Assembly: GCA_030642325.1 (NCBI GenBank)
Contig: DAOWNY010000131.1
Coordinates: 1 to 5,369 of the forward strand
Origin: Deltaproteobacteria bacterium
GTDB lineage: Bacteria > Desulfobacterota > DAOWNY01
Direction: 5' to 3'
Length of the DNA: 5,369 nt
The notes beneath the pieces were generated by a model. The model was not told the origin of the DNA. It saw nothing but the letters and a program-made list of their open reading frames with translations, and searched no databases. This document shows positions 1-5,340 of this stretch, in pieces (position 1 is the first letter of the stretch; every line of letters begins with the position of its first letter). The position numbers and the translations under genes were made by a program.

Positions 1-7
1 CATTTTG

Positions 8-42
8 GCTAATAGCTAACTGCTAAAGGCTAAGCGCTCAAT
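8..42. repeat. Tandem 7-bp repeat, GCTAANN x5
   Basis: Five consecutive heptamers share the core GCTAA with two variable bases: GCTAATA, GCTAACT, GCTAAAG, GCTAAGC and the degenerate GCTCAAT. On the minus strand the unit reads TTAGC at its end. The array may extend beyond the left edge only if degenerate, since bases 1-7 do not fit the unit. Confidence 0.6.
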
Positions 43-54
43 TCAGGTATTGGT

Positions 55-72
55 AAAAACTTAGGGCCTAAG
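55..72 (-). terminator. Weak terminator-like hairpin downstream of the STAS gene
   Basis: On the minus strand CTTAG-GCC-CTAAG (60-72) is followed at once by five T (55-59). The stem is short and AT-rich, and it lies 178 bases after the stop codon, so it would be a weak terminator at best. No better candidate was found after the STAS gene. Confidence 0.35.
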
Positions 73-250
73 ATGTAAGAACGGGTTCTTCTTTTGAAGA
101 TTTAGACGCCTTCAACAATTTAAAAGAATTTGCGGACTCTAATTCCAAAATTGAAACCGATACCGAGCATGCTTTTTATCGTCATAAAATTCATTTCATT
201 GAAAAAACCGTGAACTATTACTTAATGCCGTTGAATATGAATCATAAGCA

Positions 251-562
251 TCAGCTGTTATCCATCTTTACTTCAAAATACTGATTCAGCCGCATCATCG
301 AAAAAAGCTCCTGAATCCCCGGGGAAACATTGGTAACCGTCATTTTTTTACCGGCCTCCTTAAGGGAGTTGTATGTAGCAACCAAAACACCCAAACCCAT
401 GGAATCAATCACATTAACTTCCCCGAAATCTATTATCATCTCTTTTTGCACTTCCTTTACAACAGGACTTAGCTCCGACCTCCACTCCTGAACCGTCTCA
501 CTTCTGATATCTTCCTTTGGTTTAACAAATATCCGGTCCCCCTTTTTTTTTACTTCAAGCAT
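251..562 (-). CDS. STAS-domain anti-sigma factor antagonist (RsbV/SpoIIAA type)
   Basis: The protein is 103 residues, the usual length for single-domain STAS antagonists. The sequence around VIDSMGLGVLV carries the conserved D53-S54; S54 is the expected phosphorylation site, and the strand IIDFGEVNV before it and the C-terminal helix IQELFSMMRLNQYF fit the family. In its unphosphorylated form such a protein binds a RsbW-type kinase or another target; the kinase (1864-2355) and phosphatase (2359-3546) of this locus are the natural candidates to set its state. The ATG has AAAGGAG at 570-576, 7 bases upstream. The gene is a separate transcription unit: a strong terminator and about 970 bases, including a transposon relic, lie between it and the operon on its 5' side. 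Assignment to this family is firm; pairing with this operon's enzymes is inferred from proximity. Confidence 0.93.
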   Translation of the reverse strand: MLEVKKKGDRIFVKPKEDIRSETVQEWRSELSPVVKEVQKEMIIDFGEVNVIDSMGLGVLVATYNSLKEAGKKMTVTNVSPGIQELFSMMRLNQYFEVKMDNS

Positions 563-659
563 GAAATCTCTCCTTTAATGGTGTTCTTAGCCGGCAACCT
601 CCACCCGGCAAATCTTGCAAAAGCTAACGGGTATCTTGGCTCCCATGATGTCAAGATTA

Positions 660-667
660 TTAAATTG
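660..667. repeat. Target site duplication, left copy
   Basis: TTAAATTG directly abuts the left terminal inverted repeat of the miniature element and is identical to the copy at its right end. Confidence 0.75.
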
Positions 668-705
668 GTAACCGCGTTCACGGGCCGGGAACCGGGGATA
701 AATTT

Positions 706-730
706 CACGGACAAAACTTGTTTGTCCATG
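706..730. repeat. Internal hairpin of the miniature element
   Basis: CACGGACAAA (706-715) and TTTGTCCATG (721-730) face each other across ACTTG. The inner 7 bp of the stem (GGACAAA/TTTGTCC) are perfect, and the arms extend to 10 bp with one G-T wobble in minus-strand RNA. No T-run follows in either direction, so it is not a typical terminator. It may be a structural part of the element or a protein-binding dyad. Confidence 0.55.
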
Positions 731-799
731 CCACCCTCTTAAAAAAGACTCCGATTGACCATCATTTTCCACATTTAAAACATTATGTAACATGGAAGC

Positions 800-828
800 A
801 TTATTAAAAAGCACTACCAACCCGTGAA
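800..828 (-). promoter_or_regulatory. Weak promoter candidate inside the mobile element, facing the STAS gene
   Basis: TTCACG (823-828, within the terminal repeat) and AATAAT (800-805) are 17 bases apart on the minus strand, with 4 of 6 and 5 of 6 consensus matches. Transcription would run through the element to the STAS gene about 240 bases away. A perfect TTGACA at 649-654, nearer the gene, has no convincing -10 partner. Neither is strong evidence. Confidence 0.25.
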
Positions 829-835
829 CGGTTAC

Positions 836-843
836 TTAAATTG
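836..843. repeat. Target site duplication, right copy
   Basis: TTAAATTG directly abuts the right terminal inverted repeat. Removing the element and one copy restores a continuous uninterrupted sequence upstream of the STAS gene. Confidence 0.75.
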
Positions 844-1467
844 CTATCGGCAGGAAGAAGGTAACAGTTTTTAGCTTTGTAAAATTTTTGTCTGCTTCAT
901 GGAGCTGAAATAATACAAAATAAGATTAACTTACTCATTATTCCTTTTATTATCAGAAAGTTAACTTATTATAAGCTGACCAATGCTCTTAATTGCAACT
1001 TTCATGCCGATGATTTAATTGCTGTATTATTTTTCCTGGTACAAGGATTAACCGCATCAGCAAAAAAAACAGGGGTAACTGCACCCGAATTCCCGGATAC
1101 GCGGGAATCCGGAAGTGTTGTTGAAGTAAAGGGGCACCCATATTTATTTTGATGTTACGATTAACGGGCCAATTACTGCAGTCCATACCATTAGACATGC
1201 TGTAATGTGGTGGAAAATTTAAGTACCCGTTTACGGAGGATAGAGATAGGATATGATTCAAGACTATTGATAAATCCGTGGATTTAAAGCACGCATTCAT
1301 TTCGCTTGGCTTACTTTGAACCTGAATAGTTACAATCTGCTTTAAATAGATGGGGTAGATGGTGTAAGTTGGATAGGGTGGGAATTTTACCCGGCCTTTT
1401 GCCTGGAGTGCATTGCTTCCGTCAAACCCTTGACAATTTTACCGTTGGTTTTGACGACTCATCTTGT
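844..1467. other. Gene-free stretch between operon terminator and mobile-element relic
   Basis: I see no gene here with a ribosome binding site and a recognisable product. A 103-codon minus-strand frame (1300-989) and a start-less plus-strand frame (883-1152) both run through the hairpin repeat at 1085-1112 and look like chance. The part from about 880 to 1030 is very AT-rich. The stretch also holds a 16-bp dyad (1271-1286), a 10-bp inverted repeat (1282-1291 and 1338-1347), a twice-repeated 9-mer beginning TAGATGG (1347-1364) and an inverted repeat of the CGTCAAA type (1420-1456). Confidence 0.6.
1085..1112. repeat. REP-like hairpin repeat
   Basis: CCGaATTCCCG and CGGGAATcCGG are inverted copies separated by GATACG, giving an 11-bp stem with one mismatch. 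The core ATTCCCG-N6-CGGGAAT resembles dispersed intergenic palindromes found in many proteobacteria. Whether it recurs in this genome cannot be seen from one window. Confidence 0.5.
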
Positions 1468-1520
1468 AAAAAAAGATGGAGCCGGATAAAGCCGCCATAT
1501 GAATTCTGATTTCCGGCTCC
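1468..1520 (-). terminator. Rho-independent terminator of the phosphatase-kinase-Hpt operon
   Basis: On the minus strand GGAGCCGGA (1512-1520) pairs perfectly with TCCGGCTCC (1478-1486). After three bases comes a run of seven T (1468-1474). The 9-bp GC-rich stem starts 14 bases after the stop codon of the second Hpt gene. The 25-base loop is long, but it contains no competing strong stem. Confidence 0.85.
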
Positions 1521-1534
1521 TCAAGCCTGAATGG

Positions 1535-1861
1535 TTACCTTTTTCCTTCCTCATAAGCCTTCCCGATGAGATCAAAAATTTCTTTGATTGACCTGAGCGC
1601 CCCGTCTGCACCTTCCATGGAATTGTTGCGCGCATTTGCCTCAATCCCCCTGGCCGTTTCGTAAATATCCATAAAACCAAGGTTTCCGGACGACCCCTTT
1701 ATGGAATGAGCAGTTTCAACTACTGATTGAATATCTTTTTCAGAAAAGGCGGATTGCAATTTATTCAGATCGGAATTGCCGGTCTCGATAAAAAGTTCCA
1801 CCAACTCCAAAAACTCATCTTCTTCTAACCCCAACGCCTCCCCTTGTTCTTTAAAATTCAT
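1535..1861 (-). CDS. Stand-alone Hpt phosphotransfer protein (second of two)
   Basis: This 108-residue helical protein is close to a minimal Hpt domain. It carries the canonical signature AHSIKGSSGNLG, with H52 as predicted phospho-acceptor, K55-G56 after it and G62 at the usual distance. The N-terminal part (LELVELFIETGNSDLNKL) matches the first helices of Hpt domains. It has a near-ideal ribosome binding site, AAAGGAGG at 1869-1876 with 7-base spacing, so it may be made in greater amounts than its neighbours. It is the last gene of the operon, 2 bases after the RsbW-like kinase and just before a strong terminator. It could serve the receiver of the PP2C phosphatase, the receiver of the REC-HisKA kinase, or a receiver encoded elsewhere; the sequence does not decide. 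It shares the fold and histidine motif with the Hpt at 3697-4116 but little else, so the two do not look like a recent duplication. Confidence 0.9.
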   Translation of the reverse strand: MNFKEQGEALGLEEDEFLELVELFIETGNSDLNKLQSAFSEKDIQSVVETAHSIKGSSGNLGFMDIYETARGIEANARNNSMEGADGALRSIKEIFDLIGKAYEEGKR

Positions 1862-1863
1862 GA

Positions 1864-2355
1864 TTAAACCTCCTTTGAATTTTTGAAATACTTAACCAGG
1901 GTTACTCGATTCCCCTTCTCATTAAAAGATACCTCGTCCATATAATAATGCACGATAAAAAGTCCCCGTCCGTGGGAAAGCAACATATTATTTTCTTCAG
2001 TTGGATTAGGAAAATTTCGCCAGTTAAAACCTTCACCGTCATCAGTTACCGTAAAAGTTGCTTTTTTGTCGTCAATCCGGGATGTAACGGTAACTTTCCT
2101 TGATGCATAGAGCTTTTCCTGCTTACGCTCTTTGATTAATGCCTCCAAACCATCTCCCGGTATTACGGTTTTCATTTCGTAATTGATGGATAAATTACCA
2201 TGTTCGATGGCATTAATAATTATTTCGCCAAGACTCAGCTTGATTGCCTGAATAGCATTGGAATCGATTTTCGGTTCAAGCGGTTTAACAAGTTCATCCA
2301 AAACCTCCGGAACCATTTCCGGATCGTTTCCCATGATAATCGTATGATCCGTCAT
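1864..2355 (-). CDS. RsbW-like anti-sigma/serine kinase (HATPase_c_2 family)
   Basis: The protein is 163 residues with a single GHKL ATPase fold. The N-box is LGEIIINAIEHGN, with E44, N48 and H52-G53-N54. The G1 box is DDGEGF (105-110) and the G2 region SHGRGLFIV starts at 127. Residues about 60-87 form an insertion rich in K, E and R (ALIKERKQEKLYASRKV) between the N-box and the central strands; from memory this occurs in a branch of RsbW-like proteins from deltaproteobacteria and spirochaetes. Family members bind a partner such as a sigma factor and phosphorylate a serine on a STAS antagonist, which makes this the counterpart of the upstream phosphatase. GGAG lies 9 bases before the ATG, inside the end of the preceding gene, and the stop codon is 2 bases from the next gene, so it is surely co-transcribed with both. 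No HisKA domain is present, so it is not a histidine kinase. The bound target is not encoded in this window. Confidence 0.9.
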   Translation of the reverse strand: MTDHTIIMGNDPEMVPEVLDELVKPLEPKIDSNAIQAIKLSLGEIIINAIEHGNLSINYEMKTVIPGDGLEALIKERKQEKLYASRKVTVTSRIDDKKATFTVTDDGEGFNWRNFPNPTEENNMLLSHGRGLFIVHYYMDEVSFNEKGNRVTLVKYFKNSKEV

Positions 2356-2358
2356 AGT

Positions 2359-3546
2359 TTAAAACTCCAATATCTCCAGACCTATGATACTGACATCGTC
2401 ACCCGGGCCACCCTTCTTACTTGTCCATTCCCGGACCCCCTGGTTAACCTTGCCAATTACTTCCCTGACACCTAAATTTCTGTTGTTTTCCACTGTCTTT
2501 TTAATGCCTTCCATGGAAAAAGGCTGGTTGGAATCGTTCATTGCCTCGGGTATCCCATCTGAATAAATCAGAATTTTTTGCTTAGACTTCAGCCTATAAA
2601 ACCCCTTTTGATACTCTGCATCCTCAAAAAAACCGATGGGAGGACCGCCAACATTATCGAGAAAAACCACCTTATTCTCGTCAACTATTATGGGAAAAGG
2701 ATGTCCGGCACTGGACCAACGAAAGGTATGATCACACATATTCAATATTCCGTAGAGGATTGTAAAATATTGGCCGTTATCTATGTCCATGGGGAACTGT
2801 TTGTTCAGCTTGGCGAGAACCTGGTCGGGAGGAGTGACAGCATAAAAAGGGTGATCCGGGACAATATTCTTTACGATACCTTGATTTTCCGATAAAATCC
2901 GGCTCAATGCCACTGCATGTAAGGCAGCGGGAACTCCGTGCCCGGAAACATCAAGCAGGTAGACCCCATATCGGCTTTCGTCAAGGCGAAAAACATTGAG
3001 GATATCACCCCCCAGCTGATCACAGGGATTAAATTCCCAGAACACATTTACTCCGGCTATCTTTAAATCTTGATTGGGCAGAAGGCTTCTTTGAACCTTG
3101 GCGGCCGCCCTCATGTCACCTGTAAGCTTATCATTAACTTCTTTTAACTGACTATTCTTTTTATAAAGATTGTTTTCCAATGCCAGGATACGTATTCCCA
3201 CCTGTATACGGGATTTGAGTTCTTCCTGATTAAACGGCTTGGTGACAAAATCATCTGCACCCGCCTCAAACCCTTCAATAACGTCCATCATTTTTTCTCG
3301 AGCGGTAAGAATAATGACATAGACGTATTCTTTGCTCTCAGCGCTCCGGATCCGGCGGCATAACTCTATTCCGTCTACCTTAGGCATCATCCAGTCAGTA
3401 ATCACCAGCTGGATATCACTGTTTTGGAAAATGCTCCATGCCGAATGTCCATCTTCGGCAGCCAACACCTCATGGCCCCACTTTTCGATGATCCTGGCCA
3501 GCAGTTTTCGGGAAACAGGATCATCTTCTGCAATTAATATCTTCAC
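2359..3546 (-). CDS. REC-PP2C response-regulator serine phosphatase (RsbU/SpoIIE type)
   Basis: This 395-residue soluble protein starts with GTG. Residues 1-120 are a receiver with D8/D9, phospho-acceptor D51 (TDWMMP), T81 and K103 (KPF). Residues about 106-150 are a coiled-coil-like linker ending in AAAKVQRSLLP, the motif that opens RsbU-like phosphatase domains. The PP2C/SpoIIE domain keeps the metal-binding aspartates: D181 in LGGDI, D199 in LDVSGHG, D330 in YSDGIPEA and D383/D384 in GPGDDVS. It therefore looks catalytically intact. By family analogy, phosphorylation of the receiver would switch on dephosphorylation of a serine on a STAS antagonist, here most likely Ser54 of the protein encoded at 251-562. 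Its stop codon is 3 bases from the next ATG, and the Shine-Dalgarno sequence of that gene lies in its own last codons, which suggests translational coupling. The same REC-PP2C layout begins P. aeruginosa HsbR, but HsbR continues into an ATPase domain that is a separate gene here. Confidence 0.94.
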   Translation of the reverse strand: MKILIAEDDPVSRKLLARIIEKWGHEVLAAEDGHSAWSIFQNSDIQLVITDWMMPKVDGIELCRRIRSAESKEYVYVIILTAREKMMDVIEGFEAGADDFVTKPFNQEELKSRIQVGIRILALENNLYKKNSQLKEVNDKLTGDMRAAAKVQRSLLPNQDLKIAGVNVFWEFNPCDQLGGDILNVFRLDESRYGVYLLDVSGHGVPAALHAVALSRILSENQGIVKNIVPDHPFYAVTPPDQVLAKLNKQFPMDIDNGQYFTILYGILNMCDHTFRWSSAGHPFPIIVDENKVVFLDNVGGPPIGFFEDAEYQKGFYRLKSKQKILIYSDGIPEAMNDSNQPFSMEGIKKTVENNRNLGVREVIGKVNQGVREWTSKKGGPGDDVSIIGLEILEF

Positions 3547-3553
3547 CGGACCT

Positions 3554-3569
3554 CTCCTGAAAGGCTTTC
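3554..3569 (-). promoter_or_regulatory. Ribosome binding site with adjoining dyad, sets the GTG start
   Basis: AGGAG at 3554-3558 stands 7 bases before the GTG at 3544-3546 and is the reason for accepting that non-ATG start. Directly 5' of it on the minus strand is the dyad GAAAG-C-CTTTC (3559-3569). A factor or a structure formed there would lie against the Shine-Dalgarno sequence, so some control of translation is possible but not shown. Confidence 0.5.
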
Positions 3570-3590
3570 GGATACCTGACCCGAAGGTGT

Positions 3591-3620
3591 GTTATAATTG
3601 TCACCCTGAACAAATTTCAA
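3591..3620 (-). promoter_or_regulatory. Candidate sigma-70 promoter for the phosphatase-kinase-Hpt operon
   Basis: On the minus strand, TTGAAA (3615-3620) and TATAAC (3591-3596) are separated by 18 bases; each box matches consensus at 5 of 6 positions. Transcription would begin near 3584, about 38 bases before the GTG start at 3546. The box pair sits in the only sizeable gap within the five-gene cluster, so the downstream trio may be transcribed both from here and by read-through from the kinase-Hpt pair. This is prediction from sequence only. Confidence 0.5.
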
Positions 3621-3696
3621 GTATCCCTCGCAGGTAATCAGATGCTAAATTTCATAAACTGCATAAAATGTACCACTATCGACCCAATGTCATTAA

Positions 3697-4116
3697 TTAG
3701 CCAAGGCATCCCTTCTCATGGATATGCTCCTCCAGCCGGTCAATCTCCCTTTCCATGTTTACCATGGCTTCCTTTGCCCCGGAAAGATTACCGGACCGTC
3801 CAATGTTTTCCAGATGCCCAACAGCACTGCATAGAGCCTTTGCGCTGAAAATACCGGCCGCCCCCTTAAATTTATGGGCTACTCTTACCAGTGATTCCGG
3901 CTCACCATATTCGATCAGTAAAGAAAGTGCCTTGGCCCTTTTGGGCAGTTCATCCAGGAACTTAAACAACATCTCCTGAAAAAAATCCCAATCATCGGCA
4001 AATCTGGGAAGGGCATCCTTGTAATCAATTGGGATATTATCATTTTTACCCAATCCTCTTTTTTTATCAATTATTTCGAGATCCGTTTCCAGGCATTCCC
4101 TCTGTTTATCCTCCAT
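3697..4116 (-). CDS. Stand-alone Hpt phosphotransfer protein (first of two)
   Basis: The protein is 139 residues from the chosen start. Residues 1-30 are a charged leader. The rest is a helical Hpt domain with the signature VAHKFKGAAG, in which H81 is the predicted phospho-accepting histidine, followed by a helix rich in L, E and K (AVGHLENIGRSGNL, then NMEREIDRLEEHI). Hpt proteins have no catalytic activity; they shuttle phosphate between receiver domains, so likely partners are the REC domains encoded on either side. I chose the ATG at 4116 because AAAGGGG lies at 4125-4131 with an 8-base spacing. In-frame ATGs at 4122 and 4143 are also possible, but the first is too close to that site and the second has no Shine-Dalgarno sequence. 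The 87-base gap after the kinase stop holds no visible terminator, so co-transcription with the kinase is likely. The segment after the histidine (GIFSAK) is less canonical than in the second Hpt of the locus. Confidence 0.88.
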   Translation of the reverse strand: MEDKQRECLETDLEIIDKKRGLGKNDNIPIDYKDALPRFADDWDFFQEMLFKFLDELPKRAKALSLLIEYGEPESLVRVAHKFKGAAGIFSAKALCSAVGHLENIGRSGNLSGAKEAMVNMEREIDRLEEHIHEKGCLG

Positions 4117-4203
4117 CCCCATTACCCCTTTTGCCCATCCCATACATTCATTAATCGGAATAAACTAAACCTTCGCCTGCTTTTATTTGATGATCGGCTG
4201 CGA

Positions 4204-5328
4204 CTAAACCGTCCCATTGCAACTTTCCTGCATCGGCTCTTTATTAATCGGCAAAAGGATAGAGAAATCAGTTCCCTTTCCCACCTTACTTTTAATTTCA
4301 AAATTTGCTCCGTACGGTTGAAGGAGTTGATAACAGGAATAAAGCCCCAGCCCGGTCCCGGTAGGTTTGCCTTCTTCTTCACCCTTAAGGGGTTTGGTGG
4401 TAAAAAAGGGATCAAAGAGCCGGGGAATATCCTCTTCTTTGATCCCGTCACCGGTATCACCGAATTTGACCATGATTGATCCGTTATTTAATGCGGTGGT
4501 AATAGTCAGCCGCTTTACTTTTGATCGGTACATGGCATCAACTGAATTTTCTATCACGTTTAAAAAACTTTGACTCAAATCATTATATTCGGCGATAATC
4601 TCCGGAAGTGACGGGTTTAGATCCACGACTTTTTCAATATTATGCTTGAAGTTTAGATCAGCCTCCAAAAATTTCAACTCTTCCGTCAATAACCGGTTGA
4701 TATTAATTGCTTTCTTTCCCCTGTTCTGTCCCTGGCTTGTTTTATACATCATATTATCGATGATCTCGTTCATCCTGCTTATTTGTATACTTATTTTCTT
4801 CAGGGCTTCATTCTCGGGATACTTTCTTTGCAGAAGCTCAGTATATCCACTGATCGTGGTGAGGGGATTGTTCAGATTATGGACAATCCCGGTAAGTAAT
4901 TTTCCCACCGCCGCCATCTTCTCTCTTTTAATATGATTCTCAAATTTCTTTTTCATCTTATCGCGGTGGGCAAACGCTTTTTTAAGCAAATCAAGCAGCC
5001 GATCGTCATCCACCGGCTTGGCAAGATAATCGAAAGCGCCCCTTCGCATCACTTCCAGAGCGGTTTCCAGATCCACAAAACCTGTCAGCATGATCACGGG
5101 AATAAGGGGATAAAGGAAGTGGATTTTACGAAGTACCTCCTCTCCACCCATTTTGGGCATCTTGATATCACATATCACCACACCGATATCCTTTGCGGAA
5201 CCGAGGATATCAAGCGCCTCTACCCCATTGGCGCCGGTCATTACCTGGTAACCCTCCGCCTCGAGAATATCGGAGATAACCTCTCGAATGATGGAATCAT
5301 CATCCACCAATAAAATTTTTTCTTCCAT
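4204..5328 (-). CDS. REC-HisKA-HATPase histidine kinase with N-terminal receiver
   Basis: This 374-residue soluble protein has no membrane segment or signal peptide. Residues 1-120 form a receiver domain with the acidic pocket D9/D10, phospho-acceptor D54 (in CDIKMP), T82 and K104 (KP). A charged, probably helical linker follows, then a HisKA dimerisation helix with the phospho-accepting H150 in GIVHNLNNPL. The ATPase domain has an N-box around N257/N261 (NVIENSVDAM), a G1 box DTGDG at 291-295, an F-box (FDPFFTTK, 305-312) and a G2 box GTGLGL at 324-329. It should autophosphorylate on H150 and exchange phosphate with a receiver, either its own or another. N151 replaces the acidic residue that normally follows the histidine. 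The ATG is preceded by GGGGAG at 5333-5338 with a short 4-base spacing. It is the first gene of the cluster in this window, and its product is the obvious kinase for the downstream Hpt protein. Only 41 bases of upstream sequence are present, so its promoter cannot be judged. Its signal is unknown because it lacks an input domain other than REC. Confidence 0.95.
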   Translation of the reverse strand: MEEKILLVDDDSIIREVISDILEAEGYQVMTGANGVEALDILGSAKDIGVVICDIKMPKMGGEEVLRKIHFLYPLIPVIMLTGFVDLETALEVMRRGAFDYLAKPVDDDRLLDLLKKAFAHRDKMKKKFENHIKREKMAAVGKLLTGIVHNLNNPLTTISGYTELLQRKYPENEALKKISIQISRMNEIIDNMMYKTSQGQNRGKKAININRLLTEELKFLEADLNFKHNIEKVVDLNPSLPEIIAEYNDLSQSFLNVIENSVDAMYRSKVKRLTITTALNNGSIMVKFGDTGDGIKEEDIPRLFDPFFTTKPLKGEEEGKPTGTGLGLYSCYQLLQPYGANFEIKSKVGKGTDFSILLPINKEPMQESCNGTV

Positions 5329-5340
5329 TTTACTCCCCGC

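Larger units (their letters stand above)
668..835. mobile_element. 168-bp miniature element with IS66-like ends (MITE)
   Basis: The left end reads GTAACCGCGTTCACGGG (668-684). The right end, read inwards on the minus strand, is GTAACCGTTCACGGG (835-821). These are terminal inverted repeats identical except for a 2-base indel. An identical 8-bp direct repeat, TTAAATTG, abuts both ends (660-667 and 836-843), the mark of a transposition event. Ends starting with GTAA and an 8-bp target duplication are typical of the IS66 family, so the element is probably a non-autonomous IS66 derivative. The interior is too small for a transposase and contains a 10-bp-arm hairpin at 706-730. The IS66 assignment rests on remembered family traits, not on a database match. 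Confidence 0.75.

Noticed and set aside
72..283. Plus-strand open frame of about 70 codons ending inside the STAS gene
   Set aside because: It looks somewhat protein-like (FEDLDAFNNLKEFADSN), but it has no early start codon, begins after a stop within the dyads, and overlaps the end of a real gene antisense. A decayed gene fragment remains possible but cannot be supported.
706..730. Hairpin considered as a terminator
   Set aside because: No T-run follows the stem on either strand; it is better explained as an internal structure of the miniature element.
587..820. 77-codon minus-strand frame directly upstream of the STAS gene
   Set aside because: It begins with TTG, has no ribosome binding site, resembles no family I know, and most of it is the interior of the miniature transposon, crossing its left end into the flanking DNA.
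883..1152. Start-less plus-strand open frame ending in VVEVKGHPYLF
   Set aside because: No start codon or ribosome binding site; the first half is low-complexity AT-rich sequence and the rest translates the hairpin repeat.
1240..1271. Plus-strand ribosome-binding-like GGAGG followed by ATG at 1253
   Set aside because: The frame closes after four codons, so it does not lead a gene.
989..1300. 103-codon minus-strand frame
   Set aside because: No Shine-Dalgarno sequence before its ATG, no recognisable domain, and it runs straight through the hairpin repeat at 1085-1112.
2578..2895. 105-codon plus-strand frame
   Set aside because: Antisense shadow of the PP2C domain, whose catalytic aspartates are all conserved in the opposite strand.
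4122..4460. 112-codon minus-strand frame
   Set aside because: It is out of frame with, and largely overlaps, the ATPase domain of the kinase gene, whose G1, F and G2 boxes are intact.
4933..5313. 126-codon plus-strand frame
   Set aside because: Antisense shadow of the receiver domain of the kinase; no family resemblance or ribosome binding site.
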